Below are positions 17,265-26,631 of a DNA stretch of 64,000 nucleotides, one piece after another. The notes beneath the pieces are model-generated. The model was given only the letters and a program-made list of their open reading frames with translations, ran no database searches and was not told where the DNA came from. Positions within the stretch are counted from its first letter, which is position 1. The number at the start of each line of letters is the position of its first letter. A program made the translations under genes and the position numbers. The DNA is taken from NCBI RefSeq assembly GCF_030268005.1, contig NZ_BRZC01000002.1, positions 186,001-250,000 of the forward strand, written 5' to 3'. This DNA comes from Microbacterium arabinogalactanolyticum (GTDB taxonomy: Bacteria; Actinomycetota; Actinomycetes; Actinomycetales; Microbacteriaceae).

Positions 17265-17573
17265 GTGGTTTACGCAGTAGTGCGCGCCGGTGGCCGGCAG
17301 GAGAAGGTCGAGGTCGGTACGATCGTTCAGCTCGACCGTGTTCAGGCTGCCCAGGGCGAGAAGATCGAGCTTCCCGCCGTGCTTCTCGTCGACGGTGCCA
17401 CGGTGACCACCGACGCGGACAAGCTGGCGAAGGTCAAGGTCACGGCTGAGGTCCTCGGCGACCTCCGCGGCCCGAAGATCATCATCCAGAAGTACAAGAA
17501 CAAGACCGGCTACAAGAAGCGCCAGGGCCACCGTCAGGACCTGACCCGCGTCAAGATCACCGGCATCAAGTAA
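17265..17573 (+). CDS. rplU: 50S ribosomal protein L21
   Basis: Large-subunit ribosomal protein binding 23S rRNA. 102 residues from a GTG start, the usual length; the start is supported by AGG six bases upstream and by alignment to the family opening [14 protein letters not shown]. The C-terminal half is basic ([16 protein letters not shown]) with the typical end VKITGI. Co-transcribed with rpmA 20 bases downstream. Confidence 0.98.
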   Translation: MVYAVVRAGGRQEKVEVGTIVQLDRVQAAQGEKIELPAVLLVDGATVTTDADKLAKVKVTAEVLGDLRGPKIIIQKYKNKTGYKKRQGHRQDLTRVKITGIK

Positions 17574-17593
17574 GCACGAAGAGGAGCTGAGAA

Positions 17594-20236
<2,643 letters not shown>

Positions 20237-20277
20237 TCCCGTGGGTCACACGGCGCCGGCACCCGTGCCGCCGTCGA

Positions 20278-20283
20278 TACACT
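20278..20283 (+). promoter_or_regulatory. Candidate -10 of proA, leaderless geometry
   Basis: TACACT, exactly six bases before the ATG at 20290, in the 53-base gap after proB. Confidence 0.55.
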
Positions 20284-20289
20284 GACCGG

Positions 20290-21567
20290 ATGAGCACCCC
20301 CGCCGCAGGCGACCCCACCGCCGATTCCGCACAGCAGCGTCTCGCGCGCGCCAAGGAGGCGTCACGATCGATCGCCCGCCTCACCAGCGGTGAGAAGGGC
20401 GCGGCACTGGAGAGCATCGCGCGCGCGATCGAGTCCAACGTCGAGCGCATCGTCACGGCGAACGGGCTGGACATCGAGCACGGCCGGGAGAACGCCATCG
20501 GGGATGCCCTGATCGACCGGCTGCGTCTGGACGAGAAGCGGGTGACGGCGCTGGCATCCGCTGTGCGCGACGTGGCGGCGCTCCCCGACCCGATCGGGCA
20601 GGTGCTGGGCGGTCACCGGATGCCCAACGGCATCGCCCTCGAGCAGGTGCGCGTGCCGTTCGGTGTGGTGGGCGCGATCTACGAGGCGCGGCCCAACGTC
20701 ACGGTCGACATCGCGGCGCTGGCGCTGCGCGCCGGCAACGCGGTGGTGCTGCGAGGAGGCAGCGCCGCGCGGATGTCGAACACCGTCCTGGTGGAGCTGA
20801 TGCGCGAGGCCCTGGAGGCCGTGGGGGTGGACCGCGAGGCGATCCAGACCGTGGACGACTTCGGCCGGGACGGTGCGAAGGCGCTCATGCACGGCCGCGG
20901 ATTCGTCGACGTCCTGGTGCCGCGGGGGAGTGCGTCCCTCATCGAGACGGTGGTCACGGAGTCGACCGTGCCCGTGATCGAGACCGGCGCCGGCGTGGTG
21001 CACATCGTGCTGGACGAATCCGCCCCGCTGGAGTGGGCGCGCGACATCGTCGTGAACGCGAAGGTGCAGCGTCCGAGCGTGTGCAACGCCGTCGAGACGG
21101 TCCTCGTGCTGCGTCAGGCGGCACCGCTGCTGGTCCCGGTCGTCGCCAGCGCGCTGCAGAGCGAGGGCGTGGCGGTGCACGGCGACGACGTCGTCGCCGG
21201 CTTGGTCTCCGGTGTCATCCCGGCGACCGAGGAGGACTGGGCCACCGAGTACCTGAGCCTGGACATCTCCATGAAGGTCGTGGACACGCTCGACGATGCG
21301 CTCGCGCACATCCGGAAGTACAGCACGGGGCACACGGAGTCGATCATCACCACCGACTCCCGCAACATCGAGCGCTTCCTGGCGGAGGTCGACTCCGCCG
21401 TCGTGATGGCGAACGCGTCGACGAGGTTCACCGACGGCGGGGAGTTCGGATTCGGCGCCGAGGTGGGCATCTCCACGCAGAAGCTGCACACCCGCGGGCC
21501 GATGGGAGTCTCCGAGCTGACCAGCACCAAATGGCTGGCGCGGGGGACGGGCCAGACCCGGGGCTGA
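20290..21567 (+). CDS. proA: Gamma-glutamyl phosphate reductase
   Basis: Reduces gamma-glutamyl phosphate to glutamate semialdehyde with NADPH, second step of proline synthesis. 425 residues, standard length. Aldehyde-dehydrogenase fold with VPFGVVGAIYEARPNVT near 120, the NAVVLRGGSAA nucleotide loop, and the catalytic Cys in RPSVCNAVET near 265. Although it follows proB, it has its own candidate -10 (TACACT) and no Shine-Dalgarno, so it may be made partly from a leaderless transcript. Confidence 0.97.
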   Translation: MSTPAAGDPTADSAQQRLARAKEASRSIARLTSGEKGAALESIARAIESNVERIVTANGLDIEHGRENAIGDALIDRLRLDEKRVTALASAVRDVAALPDPIGQVLGGHRMPNGIALEQVRVPFGVVGAIYEARPNVTVDIAALALRAGNAVVLRGGSAARMSNTVLVELMREALEAVGVDREAIQTVDDFGRDGAKALMHGRGFVDVLVPRGSASLIETVVTESTVPVIETGAGVVHIVLDESAPLEWARDIVVNAKVQRPSVCNAVETVLVLRQAAPLLVPVVASALQSEGVAVHGDDVVAGLVSGVIPATEEDWATEYLSLDISMKVVDTLDDALAHIRKYSTGHTESIITTDSRNIERFLAEVDSAVVMANASTRFTDGGEFGFGAEVGISTQKLHTRGPMGVSELTSTKWLARGTGQTRG

Positions 21568-21571
21568 GCGC

Positions 21572-21577
21572 TAGACT
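21572..21577 (+). promoter_or_regulatory. Candidate -10 ahead of small membrane protein and nadD
   Basis: TAGACT at 21572-21577 with a start near 21584; the message would carry GGAG (21608-21611) five bases before the ATG at 21617. The same TAGACT hexamer precedes lepA. Confidence 0.4.
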
Positions 21578-21616
21578 TGACAGGCGTTCGCCCGACCGCC
21601 CAGAAACGGAGCCAGA

Positions 21617-21826
21617 ATGAACCTCGTCGCCCAGATCGCGATGACCGCCGCAGCGTCCGAGTCCCACAACGTCATGGGTCAGACCGTGATCTTCGGCATC
21701 ATCGCGGCGATCATCTTCGCGGCGCTGGCCCTGGTCACGCTGTCGTACCGCAACGTCGCCAACCGTCACTCGGCCAAGGCCGACGCATACGCCGAGAAGC
21801 ACGGCGAGGACGGCCACGGTCACTAA
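21617..21826 (+). CDS. Small single-span membrane protein with histidine-rich tail
   Basis: 69 residues. One strong hydrophobic segment ([21 protein letters not shown], about 23-43) is followed by a charged cytoplasmic-type tail with [25 protein letters not shown]. The tail has five histidines in its last 20 residues, which could bind metal but need not. A good ribosome-binding site (GGAG, five bases) supports translation. Located between proA and nadD, eight bases before the latter, a position shared by small membrane proteins in related genomes as far as I recall. Function unknown. Confidence 0.75.
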   Translation: MNLVAQIAMTAAASESHNVMGQTVIFGIIAAIIFAALALVTLSYRNVANRHSAKADAYAEKHGEDGHGH

Positions 21827-21833
21827 GGCGCAC

Positions 21834-22436
21834 ATGCAGCCATCCACTGCTCGAGCACCGCGCATCGGCGTGATGGGCGGTACTTTCGACCCCATCCACC
21901 ATGGGCACCTGGTCGCGGCGAGCGAGGTGGCGCACTCGTTCGACCTCGATGAGGTCGTGTTCGTCCCCACCGGCGAGCCCTGGCAGAAGCAGAACGTCTC
22001 ACCCAGTGAGCATCGCTATCTGATGACGGTCATCGCCACCGCATCCAATCCCCGATTCACCGTCAGCCGCGTCGACATCGACCGCGACGGGCCCACCTAC
22101 ACGATCGACACGCTCCGCGATCTGAAGGCCGAACGGCCCGACGCGGAGCTGTTCTTCATCACGGGAGCGGATGCCGTAGCGCAGATTCTCAGTTGGAGGG
22201 ACCATGATGAACTGTGGGATCTCGCCCACTTCGTCGCGGTCTCCCGACCCGGACACGTGCTCAGCACCGACGGACTGCCCACGGACGACGTGAGTCAGCT
22301 GGAAGTGCCGGCACTGACCATTTCGTCGACGGCGTGTCGTGAGCGGGTCAATGAGGGGCAGCCCGTCTGGTATCTGGTTCCGGATGGGGTCGTCCAGTAC
22401 ATCGCAAAGCATCATCTGTATCGGAGCAAGGCATGA
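21834..22436 (+). CDS. nadD: Nicotinate-nucleotide adenylyltransferase
   Basis: Adenylates nicotinate mononucleotide to deamido-NAD in NAD synthesis. 200 residues. Nucleotidyltransferase motif [12 protein letters not shown] at about 16-27 and the C-terminal ISSTACRE motif near 162 are both intact. The stop overlaps the next gene as ATGA. Gene order nadD-(membrane protein)-rsfS is typical of actinobacteria. Confidence 0.97.
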   Translation: MQPSTARAPRIGVMGGTFDPIHHGHLVAASEVAHSFDLDEVVFVPTGEPWQKQNVSPSEHRYLMTVIATASNPRFTVSRVDIDRDGPTYTIDTLRDLKAERPDAELFFITGADAVAQILSWRDHDELWDLAHFVAVSRPGHVLSTDGLPTDDVSQLEVPALTISSTACRERVNEGQPVWYLVPDGVVQYIAKHHLYRSKA

Positions 22437-23704
22437 GCACATCGGAAGAGAACGGAAGGACCCTCACGCGCAAGCAGCTGCGTGAGATCCGTCTGACCGG
22501 CTCGACGCCGGTCATCACCGAGGAGGAAGCGGCGTCCGCTGCCGCGCAGCCGCCCACCACGGTGCTGCCGCGTGCCGCGCAGCCGATCGAGATCGCTCCG
22601 GCCCCGACCGCGGAACCGCCGACCCCGAACGCGCCGCTCACCCGGCGCCAGATGCGTGCCCTGGAGCACGCCCACCCCGCGGCTCCCGCCACGGAGAGCG
22701 CCGCGCCCGCACCGGTCGCCGAGCCCGCACCGGTCGCCGAGCCCGTCCGTGAGACGGTGCCCGCCGAGGCGACGCAGACCGCACCGCCTGCCGCCGTGCA
22801 GAGCGAGCAGCCGGGCCTGGTCTCCGGGCTCCCGTCGTTCGCCTCCGCGCCCGCACCTGCATCCGCTCCCCGCTTCGAGCCGACCCCCGTGGATCCCGCG
22901 CTCGACGACGAGCATCCGCTGTCCGTGGATCAGGAGCAGGTCGCCGCGATCTTCGAGCAGCCGATCGAGGAGCCGGCCCCCGCGCCTGTGCGCAGGGGCA
23001 TCGTCCCGGAGATCATGGCCCGGGATCTCATGTTCCCCGGCGCCTCCGCACCGGAGTCCGACGAGCTGCCCATCATCGCTCCCACGCCCACGCCCACGCC
23101 CGCCCCCGCCCCTGCACCGGCGCCCGCTTCCGCCGCACCGGCCGAGCCCGAGGTCCCGGCGAAGGCGGAGCCCGAGCCCGCCCCTGCTCCCGCGCAGGAG
23201 GAGGCCCCGAAGGTGGGCGCCGCGTTCGGCATCGGCGTCAAGGCCGACCACCGCGACCCGGTGGCCACCGCGCCGTTCGACGCCCTGGTCGGCGGCACGT
23301 CGTCCAGCGCGCACCACGGCACCTCCACCGCGCTGATCTTCACCCCGTCGCCCGGCGTCGGCTCGCTCTCGGGGCCGATCGCCTCGACCGGCGAGATCCT
23401 CGTCACCGGCACCTACGCCCTGCCCGACGGGCTGGGATCGCAGGGACACGCGCACGGCACGACGGACGGCAAGGACATCGACGCCGTGCTCATCGACGGC
23501 GAGCTCGCGCCCGCCTCGTCGCCCACGCCGATCGCGGCCAGCGCCGCCGTCAGCACCTCCAAGCCCGCCGGTGAGGTCATCCGCCCGCCGGCACCCGACA
23601 AGGGCAACAAGCTCATGCTCACCCTGGCGATCGTCGCGGGAACCCTGGCCGTCGTGCTGGGTGCCACCCTCGTCATCGCCTTCACCACAGGAGTCTTCGG
23701 TTGA
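22433..23704 (+). CDS. Pro/Ala-rich protein with C-terminal membrane anchor
   Basis: 423 residues, unrecognised as a domain. The N-terminus holds two copies of an LTRxQxR motif ([10 protein letters not shown] near 12, [10 protein letters not shown] near 66). Residues 75-260 are low-complexity Pro/Ala/Glu sequence. A less biased segment with [20 protein letters not shown] follows, and a single hydrophobic segment ([25 protein letters not shown]) closes the chain. This looks like a tail-anchored or linker protein of the Microbacteriaceae placed between nadD and rsfS. Translationally coupled to both neighbours (ATGA upstream, one-base overlap downstream). Confidence 0.75.
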   Translation: MSTSEENGRTLTRKQLREIRLTGSTPVITEEEAASAAAQPPTTVLPRAAQPIEIAPAPTAEPPTPNAPLTRRQMRALEHAHPAAPATESAAPAPVAEPAPVAEPVRETVPAEATQTAPPAAVQSEQPGLVSGLPSFASAPAPASAPRFEPTPVDPALDDEHPLSVDQEQVAAIFEQPIEEPAPAPVRRGIVPEIMARDLMFPGASAPESDELPIIAPTPTPTPAPAPAPAPASAAPAEPEVPAKAEPEPAPAPAQEEAPKVGAAFGIGVKADHRDPVATAPFDALVGGTSSSAHHGTSTALIFTPSPGVGSLSGPIASTGEILVTGTYALPDGLGSQGHAHGTTDGKDIDAVLIDGELAPASSPTPIAASAAVSTSKPAGEVIRPPAPDKGNKLMLTLAIVAGTLAVVLGATLVIAFTTGVFG

Positions 23705-24081
23705 TGCAGTCCCCCGACAACGCCCTCGAGATGCTTCAGATCGCCGCAGACGCGGCGGACTCGAAGGGCGGCGAGGATCTCGTCGCGCTCAACGTCTCCG
23801 GCCCGCTTCCGCTGGTCGACATCTTCCTGCTCGTCACCGGCAACAGCGAGCGCAACGTCGCCGCGATCGCCGATGAGATCGAGGACCAGCTGCACGAGGC
23901 CGGGCACAGGCGCGTGCGCCGGGAGGGACGCGCCGAGGCGCGCTGGGTGCTGCTGGACTTCGGCGACCTCATCGTGCACGTGTTCCACTCCGAGGAGCGC
24001 GTCTACTACGGCCTCGAGCGGCTCTGGAAGGACTGCCCGGTCGTTCCGATCGAGCTGACCATGAAGGTCGCCGGGGAGTAA
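23704..24081 (+). CDS. rsfS: Ribosomal silencing factor RsfS
   Basis: Binds L14 and blocks subunit joining when nutrients are low. 125 residues from the ATG that overlaps the preceding stop by one base (an upstream TTG at 23701 is less likely). Family blocks are clear: ALEMLQIAADAADSKGGEDLVALNVSG, FLLVTGNSERNVAAIADEIED, and the C-terminal ARWVLLDFGDLIVHVFHSEER-type motif ending in YYGLERLW. Last plus-strand gene of the nadD cluster. Confidence 0.95.
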   Translation: MQSPDNALEMLQIAADAADSKGGEDLVALNVSGPLPLVDIFLLVTGNSERNVAAIADEIEDQLHEAGHRRVRREGRAEARWVLLDFGDLIVHVFHSEERVYYGLERLWKDCPVVPIELTMKVAGE

Positions 24082-24091
24082 TCCCCGCGGT

Positions 24092-24409
24092 TCAGTCGGG
24101 ACGACGCGTCCCGACACCCGGCTCGTCGTTGGTCTCGGAGATGTCCGGGATCTCGGCGTCGTCCTCCGGGTCCACCTGCACGGCATCGACCGCGCCGCTG
24201 TCAGCACCGGCGCCACCGGCCGGCACGTCACTGACATCGGCCGCGTCGTCGCCGCCGGCGGCCAGTCGGTCGGCCTCGGCGCTGTCGATCAGGTCGGGGT
24301 CGGCATCGGGGTCCAGGACCTCCTCGCCGTCGACGACCCGCGTGCCGGGCTGCGCGTCGTCATCGAGGTCGGGGTCCTCGGGCAGATAGCCGGGTGTCGG
24401 TTCGGACAT
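24092..24409 (-). CDS. Small acidic protein, likely disordered
   Basis: 105 residues, very rich in Asp, Glu, Ala and Gly with no aromatic core: YLPEDPDLDDDAQPGTRVVDGEE then a run of Asp/Ala. No domain is recognised and it is probably disordered. A clear GAGAGGAG ribosome-binding site sits six bases before the ATG, so it is very likely translated. It converges on rsfS with only ten bases between stops. Function unknown. Confidence 0.7.
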   Translation of the reverse strand: MSEPTPGYLPEDPDLDDDAQPGTRVVDGEEVLDPDADPDLIDSAEADRLAAGGDDAADVSDVPAGGAGADSGAVDAVQVDPEDDAEIPDISETNDEPGVGTRRPD

Positions 24410-24495
24410 GGCGTGCTCCTCTCAGAACGGATGCCGGTGACGCTATGTCCGAACGGCAGGCGCGACGAGTGGGTTGACGCGCGACCGCGGTCCGG

Positions 24496-24921
24496 CTAGC
24501 GCGCCGCAGGAGCCTCGCCGGCTGCCGAGCGCAGCTCGCGCAGCAGCTGCAGCTGCGTCCGGTTGATCTCCATCAGCTCCTCGATCTCCCGCTTCGCGGC
24601 GAGGTTGGTGTCGTAGTCGTGCTGCGCGAGCGCCGCGGCGATGGCATCCTGCCGCTTCGCTGCGATCAGCAGGATCGCGCCCTGGAGTCCCGCGAGCATG
24701 CTGAGGAACAGGTTCAGCAGGATGTACGGGTACGGATCCCAGGCGACGGCGGTCAGGTTGACGCCCGCCCAGGCGAGCATGAACAGCACGAACGCGGCGA
24801 TGAACGTCCACGAGCCCATTCCGTTCCGCAGTCGGTCGGCGGCTCGCTGCCCGCGGGTCAGCTGCTCGGTGTGCGAGGTGTGCCAGTTCGTCAGGGGACG
24901 TCCCGCGTCGTCAGTGCTCAT
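24496..24921 (-). CDS. DUF1003 membrane protein
   Basis: 141 residues. Two hydrophobic segments (WTFIAAFVLFMLAWAGVNL and YILLNLFLSMLAGLQGAILLIAA) with DPYPYILLN between them are diagnostic of DUF1003. The cytoplasmic C-terminus is helical (AKREIEELMEINRTQLQLLRELR). Role unknown. The ATG at 24921 is chosen over an upstream in-frame codon at 24942 because TATATT lies exactly six bases before it with no Shine-Dalgarno. Confidence 0.85.
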   Translation of the reverse strand: MSTDDAGRPLTNWHTSHTEQLTRGQRAADRLRNGMGSWTFIAAFVLFMLAWAGVNLTAVAWDPYPYILLNLFLSMLAGLQGAILLIAAKRQDAIAAALAQHDYDTNLAAKREIEELMEINRTQLQLLRELRSAAGEAPAAR

Positions 24922-24927
24922 GTGAGA

Positions 24928-24933
24928 AATATA
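24928..24933 (-). promoter_or_regulatory. Candidate -10 of DUF1003 gene, leaderless geometry
   Basis: TATATT on the minus strand, six bases before the ATG at 24921, the same hexamer and spacing as at the RHH gene. Confidence 0.6.
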
Positions 24934-24996
24934 GGCGGGCACCGGTCGTCCCGATCGAGTCGACCGGGAACGTCCCGGGGGAGCGTGGCCCGCGGT

Positions 24997-25530
24997 TCAG
25001 TCGCCGGATGCCGGAGTGCTGTCGATCACGAACGCCTGCGGATGCCCGGGCAGGTAGCGCACAGTGACGGGGGCGTCTCCCCAGCCGACGCTCGCGTGCG
25101 CGTCCGGGTACACCGACGGCGTGAAGAAGTCGTTCGCAAGGGTGTACTCGGTGCCGTCCTCGGTGGTGAACGTCACCCAGTCGCCGGAGTCCATCGTGCC
25201 GGTGGTCTCGATGCCGTTCGCGTGGATGTACGCGTTCGTGACCGGCACCCCGATCAACGCCAGCAGGCCGACCGCTCCGCTGCCGAGCACGACGGCGAAG
25301 ACGATGCGGAAGACGATCTGCCGCGCCCGCGCGAGCACCGCCGGACCCGCGGATGCCGTCGGGGTCGCCAGACCCTCCTGTTCGCGCAGCGCCTGAAGCC
25401 GCGACCGGCCGCCGCGTGCGCCGCCGAAGGCGAGCATCGCGAGGCCCGTGCTGCCGAACGCGGCGATGAAGACCATCGCATAGCCGTTGGATGCCGGGAA
25501 GTTCAGCAGCCAGAAGATCGTGTCGAGCAT
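24997..25530 (-). CDS. Membrane protein with extracytoplasmic beta-rich domain (DUF3592-like)
   Basis: 177 residues. Two hydrophobic segments (GYAMVFIAAFGSTGLAMLAF near 18 and IVFRIVFAVVLGSGAVGLLALIG near 75) are followed by a compact domain containing GTMDSGDWVTFTTEDGTEYTL and VTVRYLPGHPQAFVID. The domain pattern, with V-x-Y-x-P-x-x-P near the end, is like DUF3592 proteins. ATG lies one base past the stop of the upstream gene, so the two are co-translated. Function unknown. Confidence 0.72.
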   Translation of the reverse strand: MLDTIFWLLNFPASNGYAMVFIAAFGSTGLAMLAFGGARGGRSRLQALREQEGLATPTASAGPAVLARARQIVFRIVFAVVLGSGAVGLLALIGVPVTNAYIHANGIETTGTMDSGDWVTFTTEDGTEYTLANDFFTPSVYPDAHASVGWGDAPVTVRYLPGHPQAFVIDSTPASGD

Positions 25531-25531
25531 C

Positions 25532-26323
25532 TCAGGCCACCGTCTCCTTCTCGATCGTGATCGCGACGGTCTTCGGGTCCTCACGCCGGTACATCGCCCA
25601 CACCGGTGAACCGACCTGCAGGCGTCCGATCGCCTGAGGGTAGGCGAACAGCGTCGTCTCCGCCTCCCACGGCGTCTGTCCCTCGGGGCTGATGAGCACC
25701 GTGAGGGCGAGTTCGCTCTGCCCCTCGAGGCGCTTGCCCGTGGGGCGGACCGAGAGGATGTCCGCGGGGGAGGTGATGCCGCTCGTCCTGGCCCGCACCT
25801 GCCGCGGGTCGATCAGGCCCTTCGCGATCCGCCAGTCCAGCAGCGACTGGCGCACCGCGGGATCCAGCGGATCGGCCAGGGCGACCGCGTCGGGCTTCAT
25901 CGAGGAGAAGCGCACGGGCAGTGGCGCCCCGATCACGAGAGAGGACTGCTCGTCGGGCGTGATCAGCATCCGCAGCTGCCCGATGAAGTCCTCGCCGGAG
26001 TCCGGGGTCACGCGCACGAAGATGTCGTACTGCGGCACGTCGTTGATCGTGGTGCCGGTGGCGTCGACGGCGATCACCCTGGCGACGGCGATCCGATCGT
26101 CGGGGCGCGGACGCCTGCGACCGGGTCCTGCCGGGGAGAAGATCCCGAGCATCGGCAGGATGCCCCACGCCACTCCGATGAACAGGGCCGGACGGCTCGA
26201 TCCGTCTCCCTGGAACGGAAGGACGGAATGACGCTGATCGATGCCGAACAACCCCTCGAGCACCCAGACGATCAACCAGGCGGAGAGCAGCAGCCAGACG
26301 AGGCGGAGGAGGTTGCGGACCAC
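25532..26323 (-). CDS. Two-span membrane protein with repeated beta-rich domains
   Basis: 263 residues from a GTG. An N-terminal hydrophobic segment (LLRLVWLLLSAWLIVWVLEG) and a second near 50 are followed by two similar segments, one with YDIFVRVTPDSGEDFIGQLRM and one with ELALTVLISPEGQTPWEAETTLF. Each ends with a G-x-P-V pattern (GAPLPVRF, GSPVWAMY). The duplication suggests a two-domain extracytoplasmic or cytoplasmic sensor-like structure. No named function. A TAGCCT hexamer six bases before the GTG supports this start. Paired with the downstream DUF3592-like gene. Confidence 0.72.
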   Translation of the reverse strand: MVRNLLRLVWLLLSAWLIVWVLEGLFGIDQRHSVLPFQGDGSSRPALFIGVAWGILPMLGIFSPAGPGRRRPRPDDRIAVARVIAVDATGTTINDVPQYDIFVRVTPDSGEDFIGQLRMLITPDEQSSLVIGAPLPVRFSSMKPDAVALADPLDPAVRQSLLDWRIAKGLIDPRQVRARTSGITSPADILSVRPTGKRLEGQSELALTVLISPEGQTPWEAETTLFAYPQAIGRLQVGSPVWAMYRREDPKTVAITIEKETVA

Positions 26324-26329
26324 GCGCCC

Positions 26330-26335
26330 AGGCTA
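26330..26335 (-). promoter_or_regulatory. Candidate -10, leaderless geometry
   Basis: TAGCCT on the minus strand, six bases before the GTG at 26323. Confidence 0.5.
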
Positions 26336-26441
26336 TCGGCTGCGAGGCGACACACCCGGCGAATCGGCACGATTCGCGAGCGCTGCGGACTCCGTAGTAT
26401 GCTGAACAGGTTGCCGGGGTTCCGGTCCTGGCAGCGAAGAT

Positions 26442-26517
26442 GGGCCTGTGGCGCAGCTGGTAGCGCACCTGCATGGCATGCAGGGGGTCAGGGGTTCGAG
26501 TCCCCTCAGGTCCACCA
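26442..26517 (+). tRNA. tRNA-Ala (anticodon GGC)
   Basis: 76 bases including an encoded CCA. Acceptor stem GGGCCTG pairs with CAGGTCC (one G-T pair). The anticodon arm is CCTGC-ATGGCAT-GCAGG with GGC in the loop, reading Ala codon GCC. The T-arm has GGGGTTCGAGTCCCC. The encoded CCA is at 26515-26517. A terminator hairpin follows four bases later. Confidence 0.96.
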
Positions 26518-26520
26518 TCG

Positions 26521-26549
26521 AGAAGCCCGCGAGAGATCGCGGGCTTCTT
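26521..26549 (+). terminator. Terminator after tRNA-Ala
   Basis: Stem AGAAGCCCGCGA with TCGCGGGCTTCT, GAGA-type loop, followed by a short T/C-rich tail. Confidence 0.9.
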
Positions 26550-26574
26550 CCGTTCCCGGCCGGCGAACGAGCCG

Positions 26575-26603
26575 TTGCGTCGCCGTCCCGTCCGCGCGAG
26601 GAT
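26575..26603 (+). promoter_or_regulatory. Candidate promoter of the FtsX-type ABC operon
   Basis: TTGCGT (26575-26580), a 17-base spacer and GAGGAT (26598-26603). The -10 is weak, but spacing is right and it is the only candidate between the tRNA terminator and the operon. Confidence 0.4.
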
Positions 26604-26631
26604 GTTCTGCATTGCGTGGTGATGAGGAGCG

